The translations under genes and the position numbers were made by a program. The notes beneath the pieces were generated by a model. The model saw only the letters and a program-made list of their open reading frames with translations. It ran no database searches and was not told where the DNA came from. From NCBI RefSeq assembly GCF_030265065.1, contig NC_080406.1:36418638-36482637 (forward strand): DNA of 64,000 nt. Direction: 5' to 3'. Shown piece after piece: positions 25,822-37,458 of the stretch; the first letter of the stretch is position 1; each line of letters opens with the position of its first letter. The stretch comes from Corythoichthys intestinalis (Eukaryota; Chordata; Actinopteri; Syngnathiformes; Syngnathidae).

Positions 25822-27465
25822 CACTAGCGTTCAAAAGTTTGGGGTCACATAGAAATGTCCTCCTTTTCGAAAGAAAAGCAGTTTTTTCAATGGAAATAAC
25901 ATTAAACTAATCAGAAAAACACTCTATACATTATTAATGTCGTAAATGACTATTCTAGCTGGAAACGTCCGGTTTTAATGCAATATCTACGTAGTTTTGT
26001 AAAGAGGCCCATTTACAGCAAACAGCACTCCAGTGTTCTAAGGGTACATTGTGCTTGCTAGTTGCCTTAGAAGGATAATATATGATTAGAAAACCTTGTG
26101 CAATTATGTTGGCACAGCTCAAAACAGTTTAGGTGGTTAGAGAAGCTATAAAACCGATCTTCCTTTGAGCTAGTTGGGTATCTGGAGCACCACATTTGTG
26201 GGTTTGATTAAACTCTCAAAATGGCCAGAAAAAGACAACTTTCACGTGAAACTTGACAATCTGTTCTTCGAAATGAAGACTTTTCCATAAGAGAAATTGC
26301 CAAGAAATTGAGGATTTCCTATAACGTGTACCACTCCCCTCAGAGAGCAGCACAAACAAGATCCAACCAGAGCAGAAAGAGAAGTGGGAGGCCCCGCTGC
26401 ACAACCAAGCAAGAAGACAAGTAAATAAGAGTCTCGAGTTTGAGAAATAGATGCATCGCATGTCCTCATCTAGCAGTTTCATTAAATAGTACCCGTAAAA
26501 CGCCAGTGTCAATGTCGACAGTGAAGAGACGACTCCGGGATGCTGGCTTTCAGGGCAGCGTGGCAAAAACAAAAACAAAAAAAACAAACAAAGAAAAACA
26601 AAAAAAAACTGACAAAAAAAAGCCATATCTGAGATGAGCTAATAAAGGAAATGATTAATATGGGCAAAAGAACACAGACATTGGACAGAGGAAGATTGGG
26701 AAAAAGTATTATGGACAGACGAATGATAGTTTGAGGTGTTTGGACTTTGGATCAAAGAGAAGAACATTTGTGAGATGCAGAACAACTGAAAAGATGCTGG
26801 AAGAGTTTCTGATGACATCTGTCAACCATGGTGAAGGTAATGTGATGGTCTGGGGTTGCTTTGGTGCTGGTAAACTGCGAGATTTGTGCAAGATCAACGG
26901 GATTTTAAATAAAGAAGGCTATCACTCCATTTTGCAACACCATGCCATACTCTGTGGACAATGCTTGATTGGAGTTAATTTCATCCTACAACATGACAAT
27001 GACCCAAAGCACACCTCCAAATTATGAAAGAACTATTAAAAAAAGAAGCAGGCAGCTGGTATTCTATCTGTAATTGAGTGGCCAACACAGTCAACAGATC
27101 TGAAACCCATTGAGCTGTTGTGGGAGCAGCTTGACCGTATGGTACGCAAGAAGAGCCTATCAAACCAATCCGAATTGTGGGAGGTGCTTCTGGATGTGTG
27201 GAGTGAAGTTTCTCCAGATTTCCTCAACAAATTAACTGCTAGGATGCGATAGGTCTGCAAAGCTGTAATTGTTGCTAAGTGAGCATTCTTTGATGAAGTT
27301 TGAAGGAGAAAATTATTACTTCAAATACAAATCCTTATTTCTAACTTTGCCAATGTCTTGACTATATTTTCTATTCATTTTGAAACTCATTTTAAAAATA
27401 AAAGTGTGACTTTTGAAGGAAAACACAAAATTGTCTGGGTGACCCCAAACTTTTTAACGGTAGTG
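25822..27465 (+). mobile_element. Tc1-like transposon, family 2, copy 1, nearly full length
   Basis: The ends CACTAGCGTTCAAAAGTTTG and the complement of CTTTTTAACGGTAGTG are inverted, flanked by TA (25820-25821, 27466-27467). The plus-strand transposase begins MARKRQLSRET at 26221 and includes SIREIAKKL, SGRPRCTTK, VKRRLRDAGFQG, a CFGAGK segment (about 26870), a [10 protein letters not shown] catalytic block (about 26990) and PTQSTDLKPIELLWEQL (about 27085). In-frame stops and frame changes (for example within the first 20 codons, and near 26420, 26570 and 27026) show that it is dead. A run of AAAACAAAAACAAA near 26570 has expanded inside the coding region. Confidence 0.92.
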
Positions 27466-27485
27466 TACTTGTTTTGATCACTGCC

Positions 27486-27540
27486 TGCCCCACTAGTCAA
27501 AATGGACTGGACGTCTATCACTGTCAATGGCATCCAATGA
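27486..27540. repeat. Copy of the dispersed CCAATCCATTTGAA repeat (complement)
   Basis: GTCAAAATGGACTGGACGTCTATCACTGTCAATGG is the complement of the arm seen at 3972-4022. It lies just outside the right end of the Tc1-like element. Confidence 0.5.
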
Positions 27541-28038
27541 CTGAAAGACCATAAATCATAAAGCATCAGGGAAATACCTACATAAAAATCATTTAATGAT
27601 CTGTTTGCATAGGAAAAGAGAATCCAACTAAATAGCTTGGGGGGATTGCATTTGAAATGCAAAATTTCTAACAACGGTAATGTTTTTAAAATCGTACAAG
27701 ATCACCTTGAACTGGCTTGATATTTTTCATTGGATTTTACTATAGCATGTAATGACACATCATCGCCTACAAGTGGCAGTAACAAACTTGTGTGTTATTG
27801 CTTCCTCGACGGGCGGAAGCGTTTCCCTCTTTCGCTTGTCTACAATGAAAAATAAGAATGAAAGCTATCAAGACGACGCAGTCTCGAACTTTGCCTTCAT
27901 GATAATATTTCTCTTTTATTATGTACATATAATAGAGTACGAGAGCAAACTAACGAATTATCGGTGCACTTTTAAGCATCTCGTGGAATTTAGCCACACA
28001 TTGCCTAGCAGACATCACATGAGATATTTTGTAAAAAT

Positions 28039-31000
28039 GTGAAAGAAGAGTACGACGAGGAATTTTGTGGGACAAAACAGGAGAGCGAAAGGCAACGTCG
28101 AATTCTGGAAGCTGCAGTTTTTAAGAAGACGTCTCAAATTGTACTGGATAACGCGGGTTTGTTCATTTAATACTCACACTCGTATAGTAAAGTATTTTGG
28201 ACCCGCTTTTCGGATCACTTTAAAGGGCTTTTCATCCCATTCACCGAACTGCAACCCCTTTTAAATATTCCAACAAATACCTATACAGCTGATTGAAGGT
28301 AAATGTTTTGGACTTCATCGCCTAACTAATTATGATAGGGTATACCAAGGGTTAAAACAAAAATAATTATTAGTACTCTGCAAATTTGTAACATCTTAAT
28401 CAGATTAAATCTAATCAAATGATTTTCTCCATTTTTTTTGAGTGTTAAAGACTAGTTAACAGATTAATGCGTCAGATTATTCCACTTACTTGTTGCAAAT
28501 ATTACGATTTGTTCTTATGAAGTCTTTACATGTAAAAGTTGGTAATTTTTGTCACCTAAATCAAGAAAAAATGCTTTCAAATAATCTTTTAAACAATATC
28601 TGTTCTTGAATTAAGAACATTTCTGACAGAATAAGTCTGTTAGTCTTATTTTCAGCTCGTTATTTTTCTTATTTCAAAAAAAATCTGAGTGAAATTTACT
28701 TGAAGCACTGGTCGATAATTTCACTTATGTCTAGTAGATTTACACTGAAAACAATGGAATTTAACTAGTTTTAACAAGGTGTTTTTGCAGTGTACAACTG
28801 TATTAGAGGTGTAAAAATAAATCAGGAAAGGAAAAACAGCAACAACAACAAAAAAAAAACTGAAATAACTGATGGAAATTAAATAAAAATGCATTATTTG
28901 CCTTCAAAAATAGCTATTTCGGCAGAGTAATCAAGATAGGCGTCTGACAATCCTCAGAACAAAGGCGCGTGCCATTGTTTATTTTCTAAAATTCAGTGTA
29001 CTTCTGGGTTGTAAAATCCCCTTGCGCACTAAAGCTGCCGCCCCCCCCCCCCCCCTCCAAAGTGGGAAACGCCGCTATGAGTGTTAAAAACAAGACACCT
29101 AGAACATTGGTCCCCAACCATAGGGTCGGGGACCAGTACCAAGTCCGTGGCACATATGCTACCGGGCCGCACAGAAATAATAACAAAAATACTTTTTTTT
29201 TTTTTAAGGTGCCTTTCTGGCACTCAAGGTCGCCGTACAGTCATTTAAAAAACAATTAAACAAAGACTAAAAAGAGTAAAAATATTTAAGTATAGAAAAA
29301 ATAATTTATTAACGACTGCATTTTTGCCTCTTGACACACCAATCTGCCTGCCTACTCTATTAATTAATCCGAATAGAGATATGTGAACACCGCTTTATTG
29401 TAGTGGCCGCCATTACTGGGGTGTTTACATGCCTTAGTAGCAGCCCAGCGTCAGTCAATGTAAACAGTAACGTTAGCTGCTGGCTGTGTGCTGTAGGCGG
29501 CACATCTGAGCAAGCAGCAGGCGGGGTACTTCCATTCATTTTGCTCAGATTAGTCAATAGATATAATAAAAAAAAAACTGGAAAGGATTTCTTCCGAGAA
29601 ATCAAGTGGAGTTAGCATCTTTTTTAAAATATTTTTTTTTATATACAGTATCTATGTGCCCTTGTGCTCAACAATGAAGAATGACGTAGGTGCATCAGGT
29701 TTGTTCCTGGAAATAATAAGCCCACACGCTAGCGAAGATGCCTGAAAAAGCAGACGTCTTTGAACAGATTTTTACGGGGAAAAGGCTACCTGACGAGTCA
29801 GAAGAGGCGCTAAGTCCCCTCTGAGTAAGATGTGACCAAAAGTTAGCAAAAGAGGCAATGAAGTCTTCATAGCTGTTTTGGCACATAGAGCCAAAGCACC
29901 CTGGAATAATAGATAAGCCTTTTGAATTTTTGAAACAAAAAAGTGTGAGCACCAAAGATAGAAACAATCAGTGAGGGCCACCACATCAACAAAGCAACTG
30001 CACTGAGAGCATCATACCTCGTGGTGAACCGTAATGCTAAAGCTGAGAAACCTTTCACGACTGGAGAAGAACTTATTATGCTTGCGAACAAGGATATTTG
30101 TCGTTACGTTTTAGGAGAGACCGCTGTTAAAAAAAGGCTGATTCAGTGTCTAGTGACTTACATTTTGCCTGCACTTAACGTTCCCTTTTACACCCGTCGT
30201 GTTATTTTGTATTTACTGTATTTTTCGGCCACACATTGCCGGTCCATGAAAAAGAGGCCCACATCACACCGGTCCCTGGTGCAAAAAAGGCTGGGGACCA
30301 CTGCTCTAGAAAGCATTTTGGCATGTAGAATGCAGTTGCAGTGCATAATAATGATGGTATTAAGGTTTATAAGCATAAAGCGTGTCTTAGGTTCAGTGGC
30401 GTTACACATAACAGGTGAAGTGGGGGGGGGGGGGGGGTGAATGCTATTTTTAACAGCTGTTTTCGTGACGTAAGCATTTTGTCACCATTTTCAATCGTTA
30501 AAATTTGATGCTACTTTGAAAGCAAGAATATTGAGCCGCTTTTGTTTAGCTCTAGAATAGATTCCAAGATGTTTGCTGTCAGTTCGAAATCCATAGTATA
30601 GAATTTTTTTTTTTTAATTTGAGTTATTACCGGTATTTGTGAGATTTTGCACCTGGTGATTTAATTTTTCCAACTTTTTTGCTGCAATTGATGGCGACAG
30701 ACGTGGAAGAGGCTCAGCCCTCCCAGTTCAAATGGATTGGAGGTCTGTCGCTGTCAACGGTAACAAAAGTGTTAAATCTCATAGGATCTTGGCATGTCAC
30801 ACAATTTGTCTTCTCCTCAGAAGATATTCTGCCTGAACGGTTGGAGCTGGAGGTCCCCCAAATGAAAGAGGAGGAAGAGGAGCCCCCTCCCATGAAGGAG
30901 GAAGAGGAGGAACACAATATCACCGAGCTGATTTTGACGAGAGTCCATGTAAAGAGTGAAGATGAAGAAGACAGACTCTTAGCTCCTCACTCGGATTGTG

Positions 31001-32805
31001 AAGACCCAAAGTGTGACACTAACTATGAAAACCTGGCAAACCCCAACAACAAACACTGGAACTGTTCTCAGTGCCACGAAACATTTTTCAGTAAGTCAAG
31101 TTTAAACAGACACACCAGAACACACACTGACAAGACACATTTTTCCTGCTCAGTTTGTTGCAAAACATTCACTCAGAAAAAATACTTAGCAACACACACA
31201 AGAACCCACGTTGTAGGGAAACCTTTTTCCTGCTCGGTTTGTGGTAAAACCTTCACTTGGAATGCAGAATTAGTACGGCACTCAAGAACACACACAGGAG
31301 AGAAACCTTTCTTCTGCGCAGTTTGTGATAAAACCTTCTCACAGAAGGGACACTTGAAAAAACACACCAAAACACACACTGAGAAGAAACATTTGTCATG
31401 CTCGGTTTGCGGGCAAAAATTCCCCGAGAAGAGAAACTTGCAAAGACACATGAGAACACACAAAGTGAAGAAACTTTTTTCCCTAACCACTCGGGAAGAA
31501 AACTTGAAAATACACAATGTGGAAGATCCTTTTAGCTGCTCAATTTGCGGTCAAGTATTCGCCCGAAAAACAAGTTTATTAAGGCATGTACGAACGCACA
31601 CTGGAGAAAGACCCTTCGCCTGCTCAGTTTGCGGGAAAACCTTCTTGATGAATTCCGATTTAAATCGACATAAAATATCTCACACCGGAGTGAAACCTTG
31701 TTCCTGCTCCATTTGTGGTAAAAGTTACGTTTGGAAAAAAGACTTGATACGGCACACCAGAACCCACACTGGGGAGAAACCTTTCGAGTGCACGGTTTGC
31801 GGGAGAAGATTTTCTATGAAAACTGATTTGGGACAGCATATAAGAACACACAGTGGGGAGACATCTTTTCCCTGCTCAGTTTGCGATAAAAGATTCACGA
31901 TCTCTGATTTAATAAGGCACAAAAGAACACACATGAGCGAGACATTTTTTAGCAGTTCGGCTTGCAACTCAAGTCCAAGATTGGAAGATATTACAACCAA
32001 AAAGGAAGACGGTAAGCCAGAATCCCTTAAAGTTAAAGAGGAAGGAGAAGAGGAGGGTGTCACGAGGCTGCTATTGACTGATTCCCTTTTAAAGAGTGAA
32101 AATGATGATAACAAAGGGGAAGAGACTCAAGGCTCCTCAAGTCAACACAAGAATCCCAAAGGCGACTGCTCCCAAACGGACAACCTCTTAGCACCACTCT
32201 CAAATAGTGAAGAGATTACATCATACTCCTCGGACACCGACGAGAAATACTCCCACACTAAAAAGAAACGCCGTCAATGCTCTCAATGCGACAATACCTT
32301 TTCAACCAACGCCACCTTAAAAAGACACATGAGAACACACACTGGGGAGAAACCTTTCGCTTGTTCATACTGTGGAAAAAGGTTTACCGGGAAGACTAAT
32401 TTAATAACACACACAAGTAAACACACAGGAGAGAAACCTTTCGCTTGCAGCGTCTGTGACGAAAGTTTCACTTATAAGCAACAGTTGGGAAGACACATGA
32501 CAACACACACTGGGGAGAAACCTTTTGTCTGTTCTGTGTGTGGGAAAATATTCACATGGAAGATTGATTTTAATAGGCACACCACAATACACACGGGGGA
32601 GAGACCTTTTGCTTGCCCAGTTTGCGATAAAACCTTCACGAGGAAGTCGAGTTTAATCCGACACACAAGGACGCACACTGGGGAGAGACCTTTCGTTTGC
32701 TCACTTTGTGGTCAGCGTTTCACACAGAAAGCACATTTGGTAACACATGCAAGTACACACAATGTGCTTCCCTCCAGTGTCACCATTTACCTGTCAAATG
32801 TGTAA
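28039..32805 (+). CDS. C2H2 zinc-finger protein gene 1, 16 intact fingers, start codon lost from exon 1
   Basis: The large exon is 30821-32805, after a TTCTCCTCAG acceptor. It carries an acidic [15 protein letters not shown] region, ten intact C2H2 fingers (block 1), two degenerate fingers, a second acidic linker ([13 protein letters not shown] ... SDTDEKYS) and six fingers (block 2), ending at TAA 32803-32805. Most linkers are TGEKPF-type. Exon 1 at 28039-28156 reads [13 protein letters not shown] ... [15 protein letters not shown] with a phase-1 donor. It joins the phase-1 large exon to read [16 protein letters not shown], as teleost paralogues do. Compared with gene 2 (38325), 13 bp after ATGTG are missing, so that ATG runs straight into TGA. 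Translation could begin at the Met codons in PQMKEEEEE or from another first exon. A probable nuclear DNA-binding protein; targets unknown. Confidence 0.8.
29105..30303 (+). mobile_element. hAT (Charlie-like) transposon remnant in zinc-finger gene 1 intron
   Basis: The ends CATTGGTCCCCAACC and GGCTGGGGACCACTG are inverted. The flanks ACCTAGAA (29097-29104) and CTCTAGAA (30304-30311) agree at 6 of 8 bases. On the plus strand around 29985-30130 is a transposase segment reading [15 protein letters not shown] (with one frame break) followed by [18 protein letters not shown], a typical stretch of hAT transposases related to ZBED5/SCAND3-type proteins. An upstream stretch (about 29880-29950) reads [18 protein letters not shown]. 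The rest of the transposase is missing, so this is an internally deleted copy. Confidence 0.85.
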
Positions 32806-33036
32806 CTACTCAAAGTAAGCATTTATGACTGGTTCAATAGATTCAAACAGGCTAGACAGCTGCAAACGGTCTTAAATGTAAATAATGTGACTTGTGTTAA
32901 GATTTGAAAGTGTTTTTGTGTAACTCAGTAACCTGCTGTGTAACTGGTCAAACTGTGGTTTTTTTTTTTCGTGCACATTTAACTTTTTAAAAATAATTCC
33001 ATCCAATATTCTCTTAGCTATCATTATTCCAATAAT

Positions 33037-33110
33037 TAACTCATCAGCTGCCTTTGATGGTATAAATGTCTATTTCATTTGAACAGGTCTATCATCATCA
33101 ACGGCACCCA
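33037..33110. repeat. Diverged copy of the dispersed CCAATCCATTTGAA repeat
   Basis: AACTCATCAGCTGCCTTTGATGG followed by ATTTCATTTGAACAGG and AACGGCACCCAGT resembles the other copies at reduced identity. Confidence 0.4.
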
Positions 33111-33389
33111 GTAATTTATTAGTACAATTTAGAATTAAAATATGAAACATTACATGTCTGGTAACATATATTAATATGATTTGATTCGCAGTGTTACATC
33201 AGTAAACCAGCGAGCACTGTTAGCATCATATAAGGTGGCATACCAAGTTGCTCAATGCAAAATAGCAAAAATTAAAACTGTTCCTCTGTCCAATGATACT
33301 GTTGTTTTTGTTCTATTCTAATTTTTGTTTTTTCGGTCAAATGGTTGATTGAATTTATTATTCATTTATTTATTTATTATTATTTTTTG

Positions 33390-33710
33390 TTACATTTTAT
33401 TTTTCACTATTAAATGGTCCCAAAAATATGCCTTGAGTGTACTTTTACAGATTGGATGTGACTTTTTTTTTTTTTTTTTAATTATGGCAAAGTGATGCAC
33501 TTTAAGTCTTTTCTATATTTGATTGTAAGTAGAGCTATATTATTTTCTTAACTATTAAAAAGGAGATAATGTTATGCAAGGGTGTACTTAAAATAATTTA
33601 GAGGCAAATTATATAATTTACAGTGGCGGCTGAGAGTTGGGGGCAGGGGTGGGGCGCAAAACATTTTCAACTTCTGGGGGAGTAACAGAAAATAATTGAG
33701 TAGCAATGAA
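33390..33710. mobile_element. Truncated copy of the 5234-6344 MITE family, inverted
   Basis: Read on the minus strand it begins TCAATTATTTTCTGTTAC near 33705 and continues with the C-rich tract, the CAGCCGCCACTGTAAAT word, the poly-A run before GTCACATCCAATCTG and the AAGTACACTCAAGGC word. All of these are present in order at 5245-5560. One end is missing. Confidence 0.7.
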
Positions 33711-35580
33711 CTATTGTACACAAAATGGGGGGGGAAATACCAACATTAAGCTACCATTTTATGATAAAATTTAACTAATTTTAAGTTTGACATCAGGAGG
33801 TTTCGGCCTGACGGTGTTTCCTGATTCATTTCAGTATACGCTACCGTTCAAAAGTTTGGGGTCACCCAGACAATTTAGTATTTCTTCAAAAGTCACACTT
33901 TTATTTTTCAAATGAGTTGCAAAATAAATAGAAAATATAGTCAACACATTGACTAGGTTAAAAATAAGGATTTTTATTTAAAACAATAATTTTCTCCTTC
34001 AAACTTTGCTTTTAACAAAGAATGCTCATTTTGCAACAATTACAGCTTTGCAGACCTATGGTGTACAAGCTGTTAATTTGTTGAGAAGATGAGAAAGAAG
34101 ATAAGAGAAACTTTACTCCACGCTTCCAGAAGCACCTCCCACAAGTTGGATTGGCTTGATGGTCACTTCTTGCGTACCATACGGTCAAGCTGCTCCCACA
34201 ACAGCTCAATGGGTTTGAGATCTGTTGACTGTGTTGGCCACTCCATTACAGATATAATACCAGCTGGCTGCTTCTTTCCTAAATAGTTCTTGCATAATTT
34301 GGAGAAGTGCTTTGGGTCATTGTCATGCTGTAGGATGAAATTGACTCCAATCGAGCGTGGTCCACAGGGAATGACATGACGTTGCAAAATGGAGTGATAG
34401 CCTTCCATATTTAAAATCCCGTTGACCTTGTACAAATCTCCCACTTTACCAGCACCAAAGCAACCCTATACCATCACATTACCTTCACCATTGTTGACAG
34501 ATGACATCAGGCACTCTTCCAGTATCTTTTCAGTTGTTCTGCATCTTACAAATGTTCTTCTCTTTGATCCAAAGTCCAAACACTTCAAACTATGATTCGT
34601 CTGTCCATAACAGTTTTTCCAGTCTTCCTCTGTTCAATGTCTGTGTTCTTTTGCCCATATCAATCGTTTCGGTTTATTAGCCTGTCTCAGATATAGCTTT
34701 TTTTTTTTTTTGCCGTGCTGCCCTGAAAGCAAGCATCCCGGAGTCGTCTGTTCACTGTTGACATTGACACTGGTGTTTTACAGGTACTATTTAATGAAGC
34801 TGCTAGATGAGGACCTACGACGCATCTATTTCTCAAAATAAAGACTCTTATGTACTTGTCTTCTTGCTTGGTTGTGCAGCGGGGCCTCCCGCTTCTCTTT
34901 TTACTCTGGTTAGATCTTGTTTGTGCTGCTCTCTGAAGGGAGTGGTACAGTGTTTAAGGAAATCTTCAATTTCTTGGCAATTTCTCTTATGGAATAGCCT
35001 TCATTTCTAAGAAGATATTGTCAAGTTTCACGTGAAATTTTTTTTCTGGCCATTTTGAGAGTTTAATCAATGTGGTGCTCCAGATACCCAACTAGCTCAA
35101 AGGAAGATCAGTTGCATAGCTTCTCTAACCACCTAAACTGTTTTGACCTGTGCCAACATAATCGCACACGGTTTTCTAATCATCTGTTATCCTTCTCAGG
35201 CAGACATGTCCAAAGTCCGGCCTGGGGGCCAAATGCGGCCCATGGTCAAATTTCATCCGGCCCCCAGCCTCTGTCATAAAATCAATAACATCTGGCCCGC
35301 ACACAGACTTAATAAATTCATAAAAAGCATATGAAGTAGCATACACACGAAATGCTGCTCCTCATTTACCCACTAAAAGGCAGCAGCACTTTAACCCTTT
35401 ATTGCCAAATGTATCACATTTGATGCACCTAAAATTTCATGATTTTCAGACTAATTTAGAATTTTGACATTTCTTTTTGGAAAAAAAAAACGATGGATGC
35501 AAGTCAACACATGCATCTGCAGGTTCCATAAGAAAAAAACATGATTTAGCATGGGTTATAGATATTAGAACGCTCATTAC

Positions 35581-37029
35581 CAGTGTTGTTAATAACGGCG
35601 TTACAATATAACGGCGTTACTAACGGCGTTATTTTTTTCAGTAATGAGTAATCTAATTAATTACTTTTCTCATCTTGGCAACGCCGTTACCGTTACTGAG
35701 GCGGGAAAGGCGTGCGTTACTATGCGTTACTAAGTTGGTTGAATAAAAAAAAGTCTGAGAGAAACGGACTCACGGGGACGAGAGCAGAGCAGGAGTGGGG
35801 AAGACGCCGTTGCAACCGCGATGCTAGATGGCTCCAATAATACCTGACTGCAGCCATAGCCGACAAACTACGCCCACATGACACGGTAGATATCATATTA
35901 TAGATCTAGATGCATATGACAGACACTGCTGCATTGCCAACATCTTTTAAGGACTACATTCGTTTGTAAACAGCCGCCATCTTAAAGCAGTAGACCTCTC
36001 AGGAAGGCCCTGATGTAGAGATCCTTCCTAGCGAACCTAAGTAATTTTTTTTTTAATCTAAAATGCTCCTAAATCGGCAAAATCTTAACTTAAATCTATC
36101 TTTAAATGATGAAACAATTTTAAAACTTACACATGTTTAAAGTAGACAGAAGGGAACTAATGCAATAACGGGAGAAATTTTAACAACTATTGATTCACAA
36201 CTTTAAATGACTTCCACACATAGCAAAGGTTACTAGCTAGTTATCGCAATACCCTTGTGTCTAGTTAAGTGGAGGGTAAAGAATTGGGCTTGGGCCAATT
36301 GTCCCCCAAGCCCTTTAAGCTTCACATTGTGTGACCTGTTTTTTTTTTTTTTTTTGGGAGAAAAAAAAAAATATCACTAGTTACTTTGCCAAGTAACTAA
36401 TTACTCTTACATTCAGGTAACTGAGTTACTAAAGCAATAACTTTTTGGGAGAAGTAATTTGTAACTGTAATTAATTACTTTTTTAAAGTAAAATTAACAA
36501 CACTGCATGGCACTAAATGCGTTAGTAGACAGCCGCCATCTTAAAGCAGTAGACTTTTTAGGACGGCTCTGTTGTAGAGAACCTTCCTAGCGAACCTAAG
36601 TAACTTTTTATCTAAAATACTTCTAAATCGGCAAAATCTTGACTTGAATCTATCTTTAAATGATGAAACAGTTTTAAAACTTTCATATGTCGAAAGTAGA
36701 GAGAAGGGAACAAATGCAATAATGGGAGCAATTTTAACAACTTTTAACAGTTGATTCAGGGTAAAGGGTAAATTAGGGTAAAGAATTGGGCTCGGGCCAA
36801 TTGTACCAAAAACCTTCACAAAAAACTTCACATAGTGTGGCCAATGTTTTTTTTTTTTGTGTGTTTTTTTTTTTGAGGGAAAAAAAAAAAGTAATTATCA
36901 CCAATTACTTTGCCAAGTAACTAATTACTCTTACATTCAGGTAATTGAGTTACTAACGCAATTACTTTTTGGGAGAAGTAATTTGTAACTATAATTAATT
37001 ACTTTTTTTCAGTAAGATTAACAACACTG
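35581..37029. mobile_element. Non-autonomous hAT-type element with a tandemly doubled core
   Basis: The ends CAGTGTTGTTAATAACGGCG and the complement of AGTAAGATTAACAACACTG are inverted, with a perfect 8-bp duplication CTCATTAC (35573-35580 and 37030-37037). Inside, the block beginning CAGCCGCCATCTTAAAGC occurs twice (about 35971 and 36531), and each copy runs to a right end reading TTAACAACACTG (36506 and 37029). So a complete unit is followed by a second unit lacking its left end. A third, truncated relative is at 44495-45034. Confidence 0.85.
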
Positions 37030-37200
37030 CTCATTACACATGTTCATTTTGACTTTTCTTTTCACAAGTTTGGAAAAAAAAGGTTTCATTAGGACCTTAT
37101 TTTTCAAATTTTGGGATTCTCTGATAATTGCTTCATGTTGCAGGTATTTAAGGGCTAAGCAACATTACTCCGTGTGACCTTCTACTTCGAATTTTCTAAA

Positions 37201-37458
37201 ATGGCAACAATCAACAATAAAACGTTGACTGTGACGGCCGACGCTTCAAGGATAGGTGGAAACTGGGCTATTTCTTCACTAAAATACGCAACAACTGTGT
37301 CTTGCCTCATTTGCAAAGAGACAGTCGCTGTTTTTAAAGATTTCAATGTGAGGCGATATTACCAAACAAGACACGCTGACATGTGCGACAAGATTACAGG
37401 GAAGATACGCAGTGAGAAATTGAAGCAAGTTGAAGCTAGTTTAATTTCACAGCAGTAG
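37201..37458 (+). pseudogene. N-terminal fragment of a hAT transposase with a BED-like zinc finger
   Basis: The frame reads MATINNKTLTV, then CLICKETVAVF and FNVRRYYQTRHADMC, a C-x2-C...H-x4-H arrangement typical of the BED-type finger at the start of Charlie-like hAT transposases (the group that gave rise to GTF2IRD2- and ZBED-like proteins). It ends at TAG 37456-37458. The catalytic region and dimerisation domain are absent from the element, so it is a fragment. It belongs to the element at 35200-37685. Confidence 0.7.

Noticed and set aside
29986-30160. Possible host gene from the phrase [18 protein letters not shown].
   Set aside because: The phrase does occur in domesticated hAT-derived host proteins, but here it lies between inverted ends with near-matching flanks, so it is a transposon remnant.
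30679-30820. N-terminal extension of zinc-finger gene 1 (reading [18 protein letters not shown]).
   Set aside because: It falls in a dispersed repeat and ends at a strong acceptor. The paralogue shows that the exon begins at the acceptor with phase 1.
30714-32678. Many minus-strand frames of 60-130 codons opposite zinc-finger gene 1.
   Set aside because: They are shadows of the long finger exon. The repeated TGEKP/HTRTH codons leave an open complementary frame.
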